A DNA stretch of 64,000 nt from Planctomycetota bacterium (GTDB taxonomy: Bacteria; Planctomycetota; Phycisphaerae; UBA1845; UTPLA1): contig QEVG01000017.1 in the NCBI GenBank assembly GCA_003576905.1, positions 1 to 64,000 of the forward strand, read 5' to 3'. Shown in pieces: positions 16,460-25,995 of the stretch. The position numbers were made by a program, and so were the translations under genes. Below the pieces are notes generated by a model that saw only the letters and a program-made list of their open reading frames with translations, had not been told where the DNA came from and ran no database searches. The first letter of the stretch is position 1; every line of letters begins with the position of its first letter.

Positions 16460-17536
16460 ATGGCGACTTCGCGGAATCTCGACTTGCTGGCGCTTCTGCA
16501 AGGCATGGCCGCCGCGCAGGCCTCCGATCTGCATCTTGTGCCGGGTCATCCGCCGATGTACCGCGTTCACGGCGAACTGAAGCCCGCGGCGGAGTGCGCC
16601 ATTCCGTCCGGGAGCGTTCTTTCGCTTCTGGAATCCGTCGCGCCGGAAGAAACCAGGCAGAGCCCCGGCGCCCGCACGGACGTCGACTTCGCGCTCGCCC
16701 CGCCCGGTCGGGAACATCCCCTGCGGTTTCGCGTCAACGTGTTTTCCGCACGGGGCGACCACGGCGCATGCTTCCGCGCAATTCCCGAGCACATTCCATC
16801 GCTCGGAGAGCTGGGCTTCCCAGCCGAGCTCGCCGAGCGCGTGACCGCGTACAAGAGCGGGCTTGTGCTGCTGACCGGCATTACCGGCAGCGGCAAGACG
16901 ACGAGCCTGGCGGCGCTGATCCAGATCATCAACAGCCGCGGCGGCTGCCGGATCATTACGGTCGAAGAGCCGATCGAATATGTCTATCCGATCTGCGCGG
17001 CCAGCGTCGTGACGCAGCGGGAAGTGGGCCGCGACGTGGCGAGTTTTTACGACGGCCTGCGCTTCGGACTGCGCCAGGACCCGGACGTAATCCTGGTCGG
17101 GGAGATTCGCGACCGTGAGACGGCGCAGCTCGCGCTCAGTGCCGCCGAGACCGGGCACCTGATCTTTGCAACGCTGCACACGGCCGACGCGAAAGGGGCC
17201 GTCACGCGACTGGTCGATCTTTTTCCTCCCGAGCAGCACGACGACATCCGCACGCAGTTATCGCTGAGCTTGCGCTGCGTCATTGCCCAGCACCTGCTGC
17301 CGGCGACGGAGGGCGGACGGCGCGTTCTTGCGACGGAGGTCATGACCGCGAATTTTCCGGTGCGCAGTGCGATACGTATGGGCAAGATCGAATCGCTGGA
17401 CTCGGCGATGCAGAGCGGACGCAAGGATGGAATGTGGAGCCTCGACGCGGACCTGCGCCGGCTGATGATGGAGGGCCGCATTTCGATCGAAACCGCGCGG
17501 GACTACGCCAAGGATCCCAGCGAGTTTGGAAAGTAG
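16460..17536 (+). CDS. PilT-like twitching motility / type II secretion ATPase
   Basis: A 358-residue ATPase of the PilT/GspE superfamily, expected to form a hexameric ring at the base of a type IV pilus. Walker A GITGSGKTTS, the Asp box ITVEEPIEYVY, Walker B DPDVILVGEIRD and the His box FATLHTADA are all intact. The usual PilT C-terminal signature AIRNLIRE is altered to AIRMGKIES. AAAGGG six bases upstream favours the ATG at 16460 over the one at 16454. No pilin or other pilus gene is nearby, so it is an orphan here. A possible promoter (TTGCAA, 19 bases, TATGAT) lies at 16387-16417. Confidence 0.88.
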   Translation: MATSRNLDLLALLQGMAAAQASDLHLVPGHPPMYRVHGELKPAAECAIPSGSVLSLLESVAPEETRQSPGARTDVDFALAPPGREHPLRFRVNVFSARGDHGACFRAIPEHIPSLGELGFPAELAERVTAYKSGLVLLTGITGSGKTTSLAALIQIINSRGGCRIITVEEPIEYVYPICAASVVTQREVGRDVASFYDGLRFGLRQDPDVILVGEIRDRETAQLALSAAETGHLIFATLHTADAKGAVTRLVDLFPPEQHDDIRTQLSLSLRCVIAQHLLPATEGGRRVLATEVMTANFPVRSAIRMGKIESLDSAMQSGRKDGMWSLDADLRRLMMEGRISIETARDYAKDPSEFGK

Positions 17537-17617
17537 CGTCGCCGGGAAAGCCGGCGCAGCCGCAGATCGGCGGCCAATCCTCTGTTGCAAGCAGGCACGA
17601 GGCCGAAGGACGTCGGG

Positions 17618-18385
17618 ATGGGCATGGGATTCACGATAGAACCGGCCGATACGCAGGAGATTCAGCCGCTGCGCGAACAGTATCGGCGAGAAATGGACTG
17701 CCAGATCATTCACGACTCGCTTCATGCCCGGCCGGGCTGGACGGCTTCATTCCTGATCAAATCCGCCAGCCGCGCGATCGGCTACGGCTCGGTCGCGAAG
17801 GGCGGACCGTGGTCGGAAATGCCCGCGGTGTTTGAGTTCTTTCTGCGGCCCGATTTCCGGCTCGAAGCGTTCGAGATTTTTCGCGCGTTTCTGGACGAGT
17901 GTCGCGCGACGCGGATGGAGGTGCAGAGCAACGATCAGCTGATCACCGTCATGCTGCACACATTCGCCCGTGACATCACCAGCGAAAAGATCCTGTTTCG
18001 CGACCACCAGACAACCACGCTCGTGCGGCCAGGGGCCGCTGTTCGTAAGACGGAGCCGGGAGATATCGGGATGTTCGAATCGCTCGGGTTCGATGCGCGG
18101 GCGGATTGGGTTCTCGATTTCGACGGACGTCTCGCCGGGGCCGGCGGCGTCCTCTATCACTATAACCCACCGTACGGCGACGTGTTCATGGCGATTGCCG
18201 AGTCCTTTCGCCGGCGCGGACTCGGATCGCTGCTCGTACAGGAACTCAAACGCGTATGCCGCGAGGGCGGCCACGTTCCTGCGGCGCGCTGCCGAACTGA
18301 CAATATCGCCTCACGCCGAACTCTTCAGCGTGCCGGGTTTGTGCCCTGCGGTCACATCCTGACGGGCAGGCTCTGCCCGGCGTGA
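17618..18385 (+). CDS. GNAT family N-acetyltransferase
   Basis: A 255-residue acyl-CoA transferase. The C-terminal half carries the GNAT core: a strand ending in GAGGVLYHYNPPYGDVFMAI, the acetyl-CoA loop ESFRRRGLGSLL (RRxGxGxL), and the final NIASRRTLQRAGF motif. The N-terminal half looks like a second, degenerate GNAT lobe. The substrate cannot be predicted. GAAGGA seven bases before the ATG at 17618 supports this start over a TTG further upstream. It converges on the kinase gene. Confidence 0.88.
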   Translation: MGMGFTIEPADTQEIQPLREQYRREMDCQIIHDSLHARPGWTASFLIKSASRAIGYGSVAKGGPWSEMPAVFEFFLRPDFRLEAFEIFRAFLDECRATRMEVQSNDQLITVMLHTFARDITSEKILFRDHQTTTLVRPGAAVRKTEPGDIGMFESLGFDARADWVLDFDGRLAGAGGVLYHYNPPYGDVFMAIAESFRRRGLGSLLVQELKRVCREGGHVPAARCRTDNIASRRTLQRAGFVPCGHILTGRLCPA

Positions 18386-18413
18386 AATCCCACATTGGCA
18401 GTTCTCAGGACTC

Positions 18414-21185
18414 TTACTCGCGCGGGGTCACGGGATTTTTGCTGAGAAACTCGAACGCCTCCTTATCATGCCCCGCGTCCGGCTGCGCCTCGTGCCATCG
18501 CTGGTAGAGCTCCGTGATGCGGTCGTGCAGGTCCTTGCAGGCCGGATGGCATGCGCCAATCGCAGCAACGAGGTGCTCATGACTGGCAAGAAGGAGCGAC
18601 TCGGCTTCGTCAAATTGGCCGGTATCCGCCAGGCAGGCGCCCAGATTGCCTTCAGCCCAGTTGGTGAGAATCGGGTCGGCGGTCTGCGATGCGCGCAGTT
18701 CGGCCGCCGCGCGGCGCGACAGCGGCAGCGCCTCGTCCAGCCGCCCCATCCTCCTGAGCACGTCGGCCATCAGAGTACGGACCATGGATGTTTCCACGGC
18801 GGAATCGCCAAATCGCTCAATACGCAATGCCAATGTCTGATTCGCGACATCGAGAGCCGCTGCCAGTTCATTCTTCTCATTCAGCGTGTGGATCAGCTCG
18901 TACATCGATTCGAGCGTGCGGGGATCCGACGCGCCGAACTCCTCGCGGCACAGCGACAGGTGCCGACGGGCCAGTGCTTCCGCCTCGTCCATTTCGCGGT
19001 TCCATCGCAGCCGCCGCGCCAGCGCCCCGAGCACGCCGATCGTGACCGGACTGCGCTCCCCGGTCGCGCGGATCTGCCGCTCGAGGTGATCGCGTGTGGC
19101 GGCAATGGACTCGGCGAACTTGCACCGAAGTTCGAGGAGCTGGCAGAGCGATCCGACGAATTCGAGCGTACGGGCGTGGTCCGGCCCGAAAACGCGTGTG
19201 CCCCGCTCAACAATGTCGCGGTACAGCGGTTCGACGGCTTCAAGCTCTTCCGGCGTTCGCGCAAGTGTGGCCACATGACTGGCGAATATGATCGTCTGGG
19301 CAAAATCGGGCCCGCGGGTGCGGAGCGACGTGGCATAAACGTGCTCAAGCAGCTTTCGCGCTTCGATCATGTTGCCCTTGTGGATGGACAGAATGCCAAG
19401 ACTTGCGATCGTCCCCAGCGTCTCATCGTGCTCTGCCCCCAGTGTTCGCGTCCTGCCGGCGATCGTCTCTCGAAACAGAGCTTCCGCGGACTTGAGGTCT
19501 CCCATCAGGGTTGTGAGCACCGCGACATAATTGAGCGTCGTCAGGGAGTCGGCGTCGTCAGGGCCGAATTGCCGCCGCTGGATTTCGAGAATGCCCCGGA
19601 GTTCCGTCATCGCGGATTCGAGATGTCCGTCCTCGCCGGCTGTTTCCGCCAGCGCGAACCGGATTCGCAATGCCTGCCGCGATTCAGCGCCGTATTCTTC
19701 GGTTGCCTGCGCCAAGGCGCGCCGGTAGTGCGTCTCGGCGTCACGAGACAACGTCAGCGAACGATAGCCGTTGCCGATTGCCTCTTCCAGCGCAGCCGCT
19801 ATGCGCGGTTGGCTCTTGAATGCGGTATCAATCCGATCCGACGCACGCCGAAGAAGGTCAACGACCCGTGCGTCCGGCCCCGCGACGGCCGGATCAACGG
19901 ATTCGAAGATCGACGTCATGAACCGGCTGATCTCGTCGCTGACGGCAGCCTCGGCGCGGGCGTCCTTTTCGGCCTCACGTGCCCGGATGGACTGCCAGAC
20001 CGTCGCCGCCAGTCCAAGGCACAGCGCGATGAAGATCCCCGCCGCACCTCCGACGATTGCACGGTTGCGACGGGCGAACTTTCGCATCTGATACAGCGAG
20101 CCCGGCGGGCGGGCGGTAATCGGCTGATCGGTGAGATACCGCTCAATGTCATCGGCAAGCGCGCTGACGCTCTGGTAGCGGCGCTCCGGCGACTTCTCGA
20201 GCGCTTTCAGGACGATGGTATCGAGATCGCCGCGAAGGGCGCGCGACAGGTTGTCGCCCGGAGGCGCCGCGGCGCTGGGGCGGCGAGGAGGCGATTCGCA
20301 AATCGAGCGTACCGCCGTCACAGCGGAGGTCCGTGGCACGTCATACGGCAGCGTATGGGTCAGCAACTCAAAGAGAATGACGCCCAGCGAGTAGACGTCG
20401 CTTCGCAGATCGACCTCGTCCGCCGCGCCGCGCGCCTGTTCGGGGCTCATGTAAGCAAGCGTCCCGACGAGCCGACCGGTCTCCAACGCGATGGACACGC
20501 CGGTCGCGTCAGCGTCGGTGATGCGAGCGAGGCCGAAATCGAGAATCTTCGGCCTTTCGTCCACGTCAATCAGGATGTTGCCCGGTTTGAGATCGCGGTG
20601 TATCACCCCGTGCTGGTGGGCATATGCGACCGCCGCGCAAACTTCCAGGAACAACCGCAGCGTGGCGCGCAAGTCGGGCGACTTCTCCCGAACGAACACG
20701 CCAAGCGACTCGCCCGCGACGTATTCCATCGCATAGTAGGGCCCCTGCTCTGCCGCGCCCGACTCGTGTATCGCCGTGATGCCGGGGTGCCGAAGCCGGG
20801 CCAGCGCGCGGATCTCCCTTTGAAAGAGCCGATGACGGTCGTCGCCGGGCAGATGCTGATCGCGGAGGACCTTCAGTGCCACGCGGCGTTCGGGCTGGTG
20901 TTGCCGGGCCTCATACACCACGCCCATTCCGCCGCGGCCGATCTCGCGAAGGATTTCGAAGTTACCGATCCGGCATGGCATGGAGGGAGCCGGAGCGACG
21001 CTCGATCGCCATGTTCCCGCGTCGCTCCTGAGTTCGGTGAACAGCGACAGATTCTCCGAAATCTCGCCGAGGCGGCCACGGCATTCTGCGCAGCCGGCGA
21101 TATGCTCGCGCATCACCCGCGGAGAGCCTGCGGGGTCGGCCGCCAGCTGCTCGAGTTGTTCCAGTTCAGGACATTCCGCAGGCAC
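18414..21185 (-). CDS. Membrane-anchored Ser/Thr protein kinase with zinc-finger head and TPR sensor tail
   Basis: A 923-residue protein. Residues 28-36 (HIAGCAECR) form a short anti-sigma-like HxxxCxxC zinc motif. The kinase domain spans about 74-335, with glycine loop GRGGMGVVYEA, VALKVL lysine, catalytic HRDLKPGNIL, DFGLA and GTLAYMSPEQA, all intact. A transmembrane helix near 375-395 is followed by a long extracytoplasmic region of tetratricopeptide repeats (about 430-900). The GTG start lies one base after the stop of the ECF sigma gene, so the two are coupled. In Planctomycetota such pairs are thought to let the kinase activate its cognate ECF sigma factor by phosphorylation. Confidence 0.94.
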   Translation of the reverse strand: MPAECPELEQLEQLAADPAGSPRVMREHIAGCAECRGRLGEISENLSLFTELRSDAGTWRSSVAPAPSMPCRIGNFEILREIGRGGMGVVYEARQHQPERRVALKVLRDQHLPGDDRHRLFQREIRALARLRHPGITAIHESGAAEQGPYYAMEYVAGESLGVFVREKSPDLRATLRLFLEVCAAVAYAHQHGVIHRDLKPGNILIDVDERPKILDFGLARITDADATGVSIALETGRLVGTLAYMSPEQARGAADEVDLRSDVYSLGVILFELLTHTLPYDVPRTSAVTAVRSICESPPRRPSAAAPPGDNLSRALRGDLDTIVLKALEKSPERRYQSVSALADDIERYLTDQPITARPPGSLYQMRKFARRNRAIVGGAAGIFIALCLGLAATVWQSIRAREAEKDARAEAAVSDEISRFMTSIFESVDPAVAGPDARVVDLLRRASDRIDTAFKSQPRIAAALEEAIGNGYRSLTLSRDAETHYRRALAQATEEYGAESRQALRIRFALAETAGEDGHLESAMTELRGILEIQRRQFGPDDADSLTTLNYVAVLTTLMGDLKSAEALFRETIAGRTRTLGAEHDETLGTIASLGILSIHKGNMIEARKLLEHVYATSLRTRGPDFAQTIIFASHVATLARTPEELEAVEPLYRDIVERGTRVFGPDHARTLEFVGSLCQLLELRCKFAESIAATRDHLERQIRATGERSPVTIGVLGALARRLRWNREMDEAEALARRHLSLCREEFGASDPRTLESMYELIHTLNEKNELAAALDVANQTLALRIERFGDSAVETSMVRTLMADVLRRMGRLDEALPLSRRAAAELRASQTADPILTNWAEGNLGACLADTGQFDEAESLLLASHEHLVAAIGACHPACKDLHDRITELYQRWHEAQPDAGHDKEAFEFLSKNPVTPRE

Positions 21186-21186
21186 G

Positions 21187-21780
21187 CTAAGAATCCTCTT
21201 CGAAGGCAGCGCGAAGCTCGCGCAGCCGCGTGCCGACCCGGTGCTTGGCGATGAACACCGCGTTCCGAGTCATGCCGAGTTGCTGGGCCACGGCGACGGG
21301 CTGCATTTGCTCAAGCACGACAAGCCGAAACGCTTCAAACGTCTGGGCGGACACTTCGCGCCGGACCTGCTCGAGGCCCTGGCGGAGTACGGCCTCGCGC
21401 CATTCCTGGTCCCATTTGTCCTGCACGGCGGTCTTATCCGGCAGCGCTGACCAGAAGGTGGTACCGTCACCCGCTATTCCGACTTGTGCCTCTCGGGCCG
21501 CGATCTTTCTCCGAGCCAGAAGAATCTTGTTGTGGGCGATGCCGAACAGGTATTGGCTGAGCCGTCCCCGGCCGCGGTCGTAAGCGTCTTTCCGGTACGA
21601 CTCGAGGAACGCCATCAGGGTTTCCTGCGCTACATCCTCCGCGTCGGAGGCCGGCAGGCCCAGTTTGAGGCTGAAACGGGCGATTGGTGCACGAAACCGC
21701 TCCAGGAAGTCACTCCATGCCGAGTGATCCTGAGCGTTTTTTAGCCGATCGAGGATGGTCGTCGTGGTCAGCCATTCCAT
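21187..21780 (-). CDS. ECF subfamily RNA polymerase sigma factor
   Basis: A 197-residue sigma70-family protein. Region 2 (about 25-95) contains DAEDVAQETLMAFLESY and the SQYLFGIAHNKILLARRK -10 recognition stretch; region 4 (about 135-190) has the helix-turn-helix ending MTRNAVFIAKHRVGTRLRELR. No anti-sigma factor is adjacent; the kinase encoded next, one base downstream, is the likely partner. Confidence 0.93.
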   Translation of the reverse strand: MEWLTTTTILDRLKNAQDHSAWSDFLERFRAPIARFSLKLGLPASDAEDVAQETLMAFLESYRKDAYDRGRGRLSQYLFGIAHNKILLARRKIAAREAQVGIAGDGTTFWSALPDKTAVQDKWDQEWREAVLRQGLEQVRREVSAQTFEAFRLVVLEQMQPVAVAQQLGMTRNAVFIAKHRVGTRLRELRAAFEEDS

Positions 21781-21977
21781 TCAGGGGAACCCCGTGGCAA
21801 CCATGATACCCCACCCAGGAATTTTTCGGCGAACCGTGAAAGATAGGCCCGGCAGGCGAAAAGACTCCTTCAAGAGGACCGCTTTAGGCTGGTGTTATGG
21901 GGCATCGAGCAGGCGGTCGGACGTTACTCGGGCGATTTGTGACGCGGCCACGCCGCGAATGTGCGGGAGGAACTAGG

Positions 21978-22859
21978 ATGCGATTTCGATTCGATCAATT
22001 CGTTCTGGTTTGCGGGATATTCGCGGTCGTCGGCAACTCAGCCTCAGGACAGTCTTTGAATTCGAGGCTATCTCAGCTCACCTACACCTACGTTTACGGT
22101 GCGGGCGGCGACACCCACGTCGGGAACGATCTCATCGAGGACAATTTACTGGTCGAGAGCGACATTGAGCATACGGATTTTTCCGGCAGCACGGCCGGAG
22201 TTCTGCCCGGCGACCCGGAGCGCCCCTACACCGCCGGCGTTTCCATCGATCTTGATCACGAATACACGATCGTCGGGCCGTATTCGTCATTCCGATCGAT
22301 CATCGCCAGCGGAACCACGGATCTGACTTCGTCAGTCTCCGGATTCGGCTCCGCGACCACGAACTCGTCGAGCCCGGGCAACCACCTTATTTTCTATTTC
22401 ACTGTCGATCACCCGGTTGAGTATGACCTTTCCGGCGCGGTCGCCTCGACCGAACCAAGCTTTGCGACCGCTGTGGCGTTGCAACGCTTTGATGGATTCG
22501 CCTGGCAGTACGTCTTCTACTCGGCGTTCCTGCCTGGCAGCCAAGGAGTCTTCGATGCTTCCGGCGTGCTAAGCCCGGGCGAGTACAGGATTCTGGGGTC
22601 CATCGGGCAGAATACGTTCGCAAGTGAATCCCATTCGGCTAGCTACAACTACACGCTGACCCTCACCACAGAGGGCGACATGAACTGCGACGGGCGCGTG
22701 GATGGCCTTGACGTGCAGGGGTTCGTCCTCGCGCTGCTGGACGGCGCAGCGTACGACGCCGCGTACCCCGAGTGCAGCGCGCTCAATGGTGACATGAACG
22801 ACAACGGCTCGGTCACTCTCGACGACATACCGGCATTTGTGACGACATTGTTGCCGTAG
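21978..22859 (+). CDS. Exported protein with C-terminal dockerin-like (EF-hand) module
   Basis: A 293-residue protein. The start at 21978 follows GGAGGAACTAGG and gives a clean signal peptide (about residues 1-26, ending ASGQ). The middle is a beta-rich domain of unknown function. The last 60 residues carry two Ca-binding GDMNxDG-type loops (GDMNCDGRVD and GDMNDNGSVT), the dockerin-like tail common on planctomycete exported proteins. No cohesin partner is evident in the window. Confidence 0.85.
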   Translation: MRFRFDQFVLVCGIFAVVGNSASGQSLNSRLSQLTYTYVYGAGGDTHVGNDLIEDNLLVESDIEHTDFSGSTAGVLPGDPERPYTAGVSIDLDHEYTIVGPYSSFRSIIASGTTDLTSSVSGFGSATTNSSSPGNHLIFYFTVDHPVEYDLSGAVASTEPSFATAVALQRFDGFAWQYVFYSAFLPGSQGVFDASGVLSPGEYRILGSIGQNTFASESHSASYNYTLTLTTEGDMNCDGRVDGLDVQGFVLALLDGAAYDAAYPECSALNGDMNDNGSVTLDDIPAFVTTLLP

Positions 22860-22971
22860 TGCCCTTCGTGCCCGTCGCTCGTTCGGGAGGAGGCGCTACG
22901 GCCCTGAGGGTCACGACCTCCGGGGCGTCTCTGCCGAGCGTCCACGCTGCAAAAGGCGTACGGCGCGGCCG

Positions 22972-25900
22972 TTACCCGGCGGATGTAAGCTGTCGGGTCG
23001 TGAACGGGGCGATGTCCGCGACCGTGGCCTGACCGTCGCCGTCGAGGTCGGCGACAAACCGGCTGCGCAAATCGGCCTCCTCCGGCTGAACGAGGACATC
23101 TACGAACGCCTGGATGTCCGCCGCGTTGTAGAGTCCGTCGGCGTTCATATCGCCCGCGTCGGCAGGGACCGGCGGCTGCGCCTCGGGTGTGGCGACAAAG
23201 CCGCGATAACACGCCAGCCAGTCCTGGTAATCGATCAGCGTGATCTGCGCGTCGGCGTCGTAGTCGAAGCAAGGCTCAAACGCGGCCTCCGCGGAGTCCG
23301 ACCCAAAGGCGAGCAGAAACGCCGAGAAGTCCGCCCCGTCCACGTCGCGGTCGAGATCCGCATCGCCGCACACGTCGCAGTCGTCCGGCGTGTTGTTGGC
23401 GTTGCAGTCGTTACCCGCCAACTCGTCGGCGTCGTTTACGCCATTGCCGTTGCAGTCGCAGACGACGGGGCCGGTCTCGCAGTCGTCGGGCGTGCCATTG
23501 GTGTTGCAATCCGTCTCGCATTCATCACCCACAAAATCGTTGTCGCAGTCCTCCTGGCCGTCATTGGCCGTAAAGGGGCAGTTGTCAATGCAGTCGTTGT
23601 GGCTGTCGCCGTCCGAGTCCTCGTCGTCGGGCACGCCGCAGCCGCAGATGCCGGGCTCGGTCTTCAGCGGGTCGTCGGGACAGTTGTCACAGAAATCACC
23701 GGTGCCATCGCCGTCGGAGTCCTGCTGCGCGGGATTGGCGCGATCGGGGCAATTGTCGCAGGCGTCGCCGACACCGTCCGCGTCGCGATCGAGTTGGTCC
23801 GCGTCGGGAATAAGCGGACAGATGTCGCACCCGTCAATAAGACGGTCACCGTCGGTGTCCGTGTCGCAGGCGTCGTACTCGCCGTTCGAGTCGCAGTCGA
23901 GGAACGGGACTTCGCACCCGTCGGGCGTGCCGTTCGAGTTGCAATCAGTGTCGCAGGCGTTCGGCGTACCGTCCGCGTCGCAATCGAGGGCATCATCGTG
24001 GCCTTCGCAGGCGTCGCAGGCGTTGCCGAACCCGTCGAAGTCGGTGTCAACCTGGATCGGGTTCGGGACGGCCGGACAGTTGTCCGTGAGATCGAAGATG
24101 CCGTCGCCGTCAGTATCATCTTCGACAAAGAGTTCGTAGGTCTGAGCCTCCGATGTAGATTCTGGAAGAAAAATGTTCCCGCTCCCGCCGAATGCGACAA
24201 GACGGCTCCGCGATTCATCGTAGGCCATGGCCGTATTGGGAAGCGGGCCGGGTCCCGTTTCGACCAGCTTTGTCCAGACTGCGCCGTTCCAGGTCCAAGT
24301 TTCCGAATCGCCATTATTGTCGCCGACCGCTCCGAACAGAGCCACGCGTTGATGGGCGGCGTCGTAGGCCATTGCCGATCGATCGTAAACTCGCGGAGTC
24401 ACCGCGTCTGTCAGAAGCCAGTCGCCGTCCTTCCAGACCCATGTTGTCCTGCCCGCGATCAGGACGATTTCGCCTCGCGCCCGGTCGAAGGCCATCGAAA
24501 CGATGCCGCTTGCCGGGGGGCGTTCCCCTGAATGAACCATCCACACCGTACCATTCCAGATGAACGTGTCATTTGTGAGATTGAAGCCGTTCCAGCCACC
24601 GAACATCACGGTCTGTCGTTGAACGCTGTCATAGGCCATGGCGGAGTACATGCGTGGGCCCGGCCCGCTCCCGTCGACCACCCGCCTCCAGTTCAGGCCA
24701 TTCCAGACCCATGTGTCAGCGAAAAGCTGCAATTCAGGATTCTGGCCGCCATACAGCACGATCTCCCTGCGATGCTCGTCCGAGGCCATTGCATGACCGA
24801 ATCGGACGGCCGGGCCGGGGGTGTTGATGCCCTCCCACACCGAGCCGTTCCAGAACCAGAGTCCTGCGTAATGGGTTGCACTAACTACTGTTCCCCAACC
24901 ACCGACTACCAGCAGCTTGCTTCGGTTGTAGTCATACGCCATCTCGTGAGCCGACATAGGACCTGGTGAACTGAATGAGACAAACGACCACTCTCCCGCC
25001 CCGGTCAGCTCCCACGTTTCCCCCAGCGAATGGAAAGTATCAGAGCCGCCGAACAATACGACGCTTCCCCGGTGCTCCGCGCAGGCCAGGGCGTGCTGTT
25101 GGCGCTCCGATGGGCCCAGATCCTGAAGCCGTGTCCATGTTGAGCCGTTCCACTCCCATGTATCGCCGCGCCAGAATCCGTCGTAGCCGCCGAAGAGGAC
25201 GACCGTCCCGCGGACAACGTGATAGGCCATGGCGTGTCCGGATCGAGGAACCGGGCCGGTCGATGCGGCGAGTTGCCACGTGCCGCCGTCCCACACCCAC
25301 GTTTCCGCGCTCGTAGGAGAAAATCCGTACTTTCCGCCAAAAAGAACGGTCTGGCCGCGCGCCTGGTCAAATGCCATGGCGTGGGCATCCCTCGGCGAGG
25401 GTCCAGTCGTCGCGCGAAGAATCCACGCGTTGCCGTCCCATTCCCAGGTTTCGTTACTCCAAACGTCGGCCCTGCCGCCGAAGAGAACGATCCTCTGTCG
25501 CGCCGAGTCGTAAGCCATCGCGTGTCCCATGCGCGGCGAGGGCCCGCTCACGCTGCGCTGGATCCACGTCGCGCCGGTCCACTCCCAGGTATCGGCCAGC
25601 AAAGTTCCGTCGCGGACGCCCCCGAACAGCACGACGCGCCCACGCCCCGCGTCATACGCCATGGCATGACCCTCGCGCCTGCCCGGCCCGGCAACCGAGC
25701 GCAATTCCCAGGCCCCCTCGCCCATTTCCCACGTCTCCGATAACCCGCCCTCCGAGTCTCCCCCGAACAGCACGAGCTTCTGTCGGGCGGAGTCATACGC
25801 CATCGCCCGGTAAGGACCGGGCACGAGCAGACGCTGACGCCGCCACTCAACAAGCTGGCCGTAGGTGGTCGCGTTGAGTGCAAAAAACGCGGCTGAGAAA

Positions 25901-25995
25901 GCTCCGAAGGCGGCGAAGGGAGTGACCAAAAGTGAACTTCGCAACGGACGACGTTTTGTTATGTGGGAATGAATGGAGATTGCAGCATTGGCCAT
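22972..25995 (-). CDS. Large exported Kelch-repeat / thrombospondin type 3 / dockerin-like protein
   Basis: About 1,007 residues from the Met at 25995 (a signal-like hydrophobic stretch follows at about 25-45). Roughly a dozen Kelch-type repeats of 50-60 residues fill the first 600 residues; each has a GHAMAYD...VLFGG core and a TWEWNG strand, expected to form beta-propellers. Next come Asp-rich thrombospondin type 3 repeats (DxDxDGxxDxxDNCP) that bind calcium, then dockerin-like GDMNADG and LDGDGQ loops at the end. Extracellular or envelope location is likely; a ligand cannot be inferred. Convergent with the smaller dockerin-like protein at 21978. Confidence 0.88.
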   Translation of the reverse strand: MANAAISIHSHITKRRPLRSSLLVTPFAAFGAFSAAFFALNATTYGQLVEWRRQRLLVPGPYRAMAYDSARQKLVLFGGDSEGGLSETWEMGEGAWELRSVAGPGRREGHAMAYDAGRGRVVLFGGVRDGTLLADTWEWTGATWIQRSVSGPSPRMGHAMAYDSARQRIVLFGGRADVWSNETWEWDGNAWILRATTGPSPRDAHAMAFDQARGQTVLFGGKYGFSPTSAETWVWDGGTWQLAASTGPVPRSGHAMAYHVVRGTVVLFGGYDGFWRGDTWEWNGSTWTRLQDLGPSERQQHALACAEHRGSVVLFGGSDTFHSLGETWELTGAGEWSFVSFSSPGPMSAHEMAYDYNRSKLLVVGGWGTVVSATHYAGLWFWNGSVWEGINTPGPAVRFGHAMASDEHRREIVLYGGQNPELQLFADTWVWNGLNWRRVVDGSGPGPRMYSAMAYDSVQRQTVMFGGWNGFNLTNDTFIWNGTVWMVHSGERPPASGIVSMAFDRARGEIVLIAGRTTWVWKDGDWLLTDAVTPRVYDRSAMAYDAAHQRVALFGAVGDNNGDSETWTWNGAVWTKLVETGPGPLPNTAMAYDESRSRLVAFGGSGNIFLPESTSEAQTYELFVEDDTDGDGIFDLTDNCPAVPNPIQVDTDFDGFGNACDACEGHDDALDCDADGTPNACDTDCNSNGTPDGCEVPFLDCDSNGEYDACDTDTDGDRLIDGCDICPLIPDADQLDRDADGVGDACDNCPDRANPAQQDSDGDGTGDFCDNCPDDPLKTEPGICGCGVPDDEDSDGDSHNDCIDNCPFTANDGQEDCDNDFVGDECETDCNTNGTPDDCETGPVVCDCNGNGVNDADELAGNDCNANNTPDDCDVCGDADLDRDVDGADFSAFLLAFGSDSAEAAFEPCFDYDADAQITLIDYQDWLACYRGFVATPEAQPPVPADAGDMNADGLYNAADIQAFVDVLVQPEEADLRSRFVADLDGDGQATVADIAPFTTRQLTSAG

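Noticed and set aside
18468-21254. Very long open frame (about 928 codons) on the plus strand
   Set aside because: It lies exactly opposite the kinase gene, whose catalytic motifs are complete. High GC content leaves antisense frames open; the translation shows no known domain.
23400-24100. Regularly spaced Asp-codon repeats that might look like a CRISPR or DNA repeat array
   Set aside because: They are coding repeats: thrombospondin type 3 modules of the Kelch protein, with variable spacing and no identical spacers.
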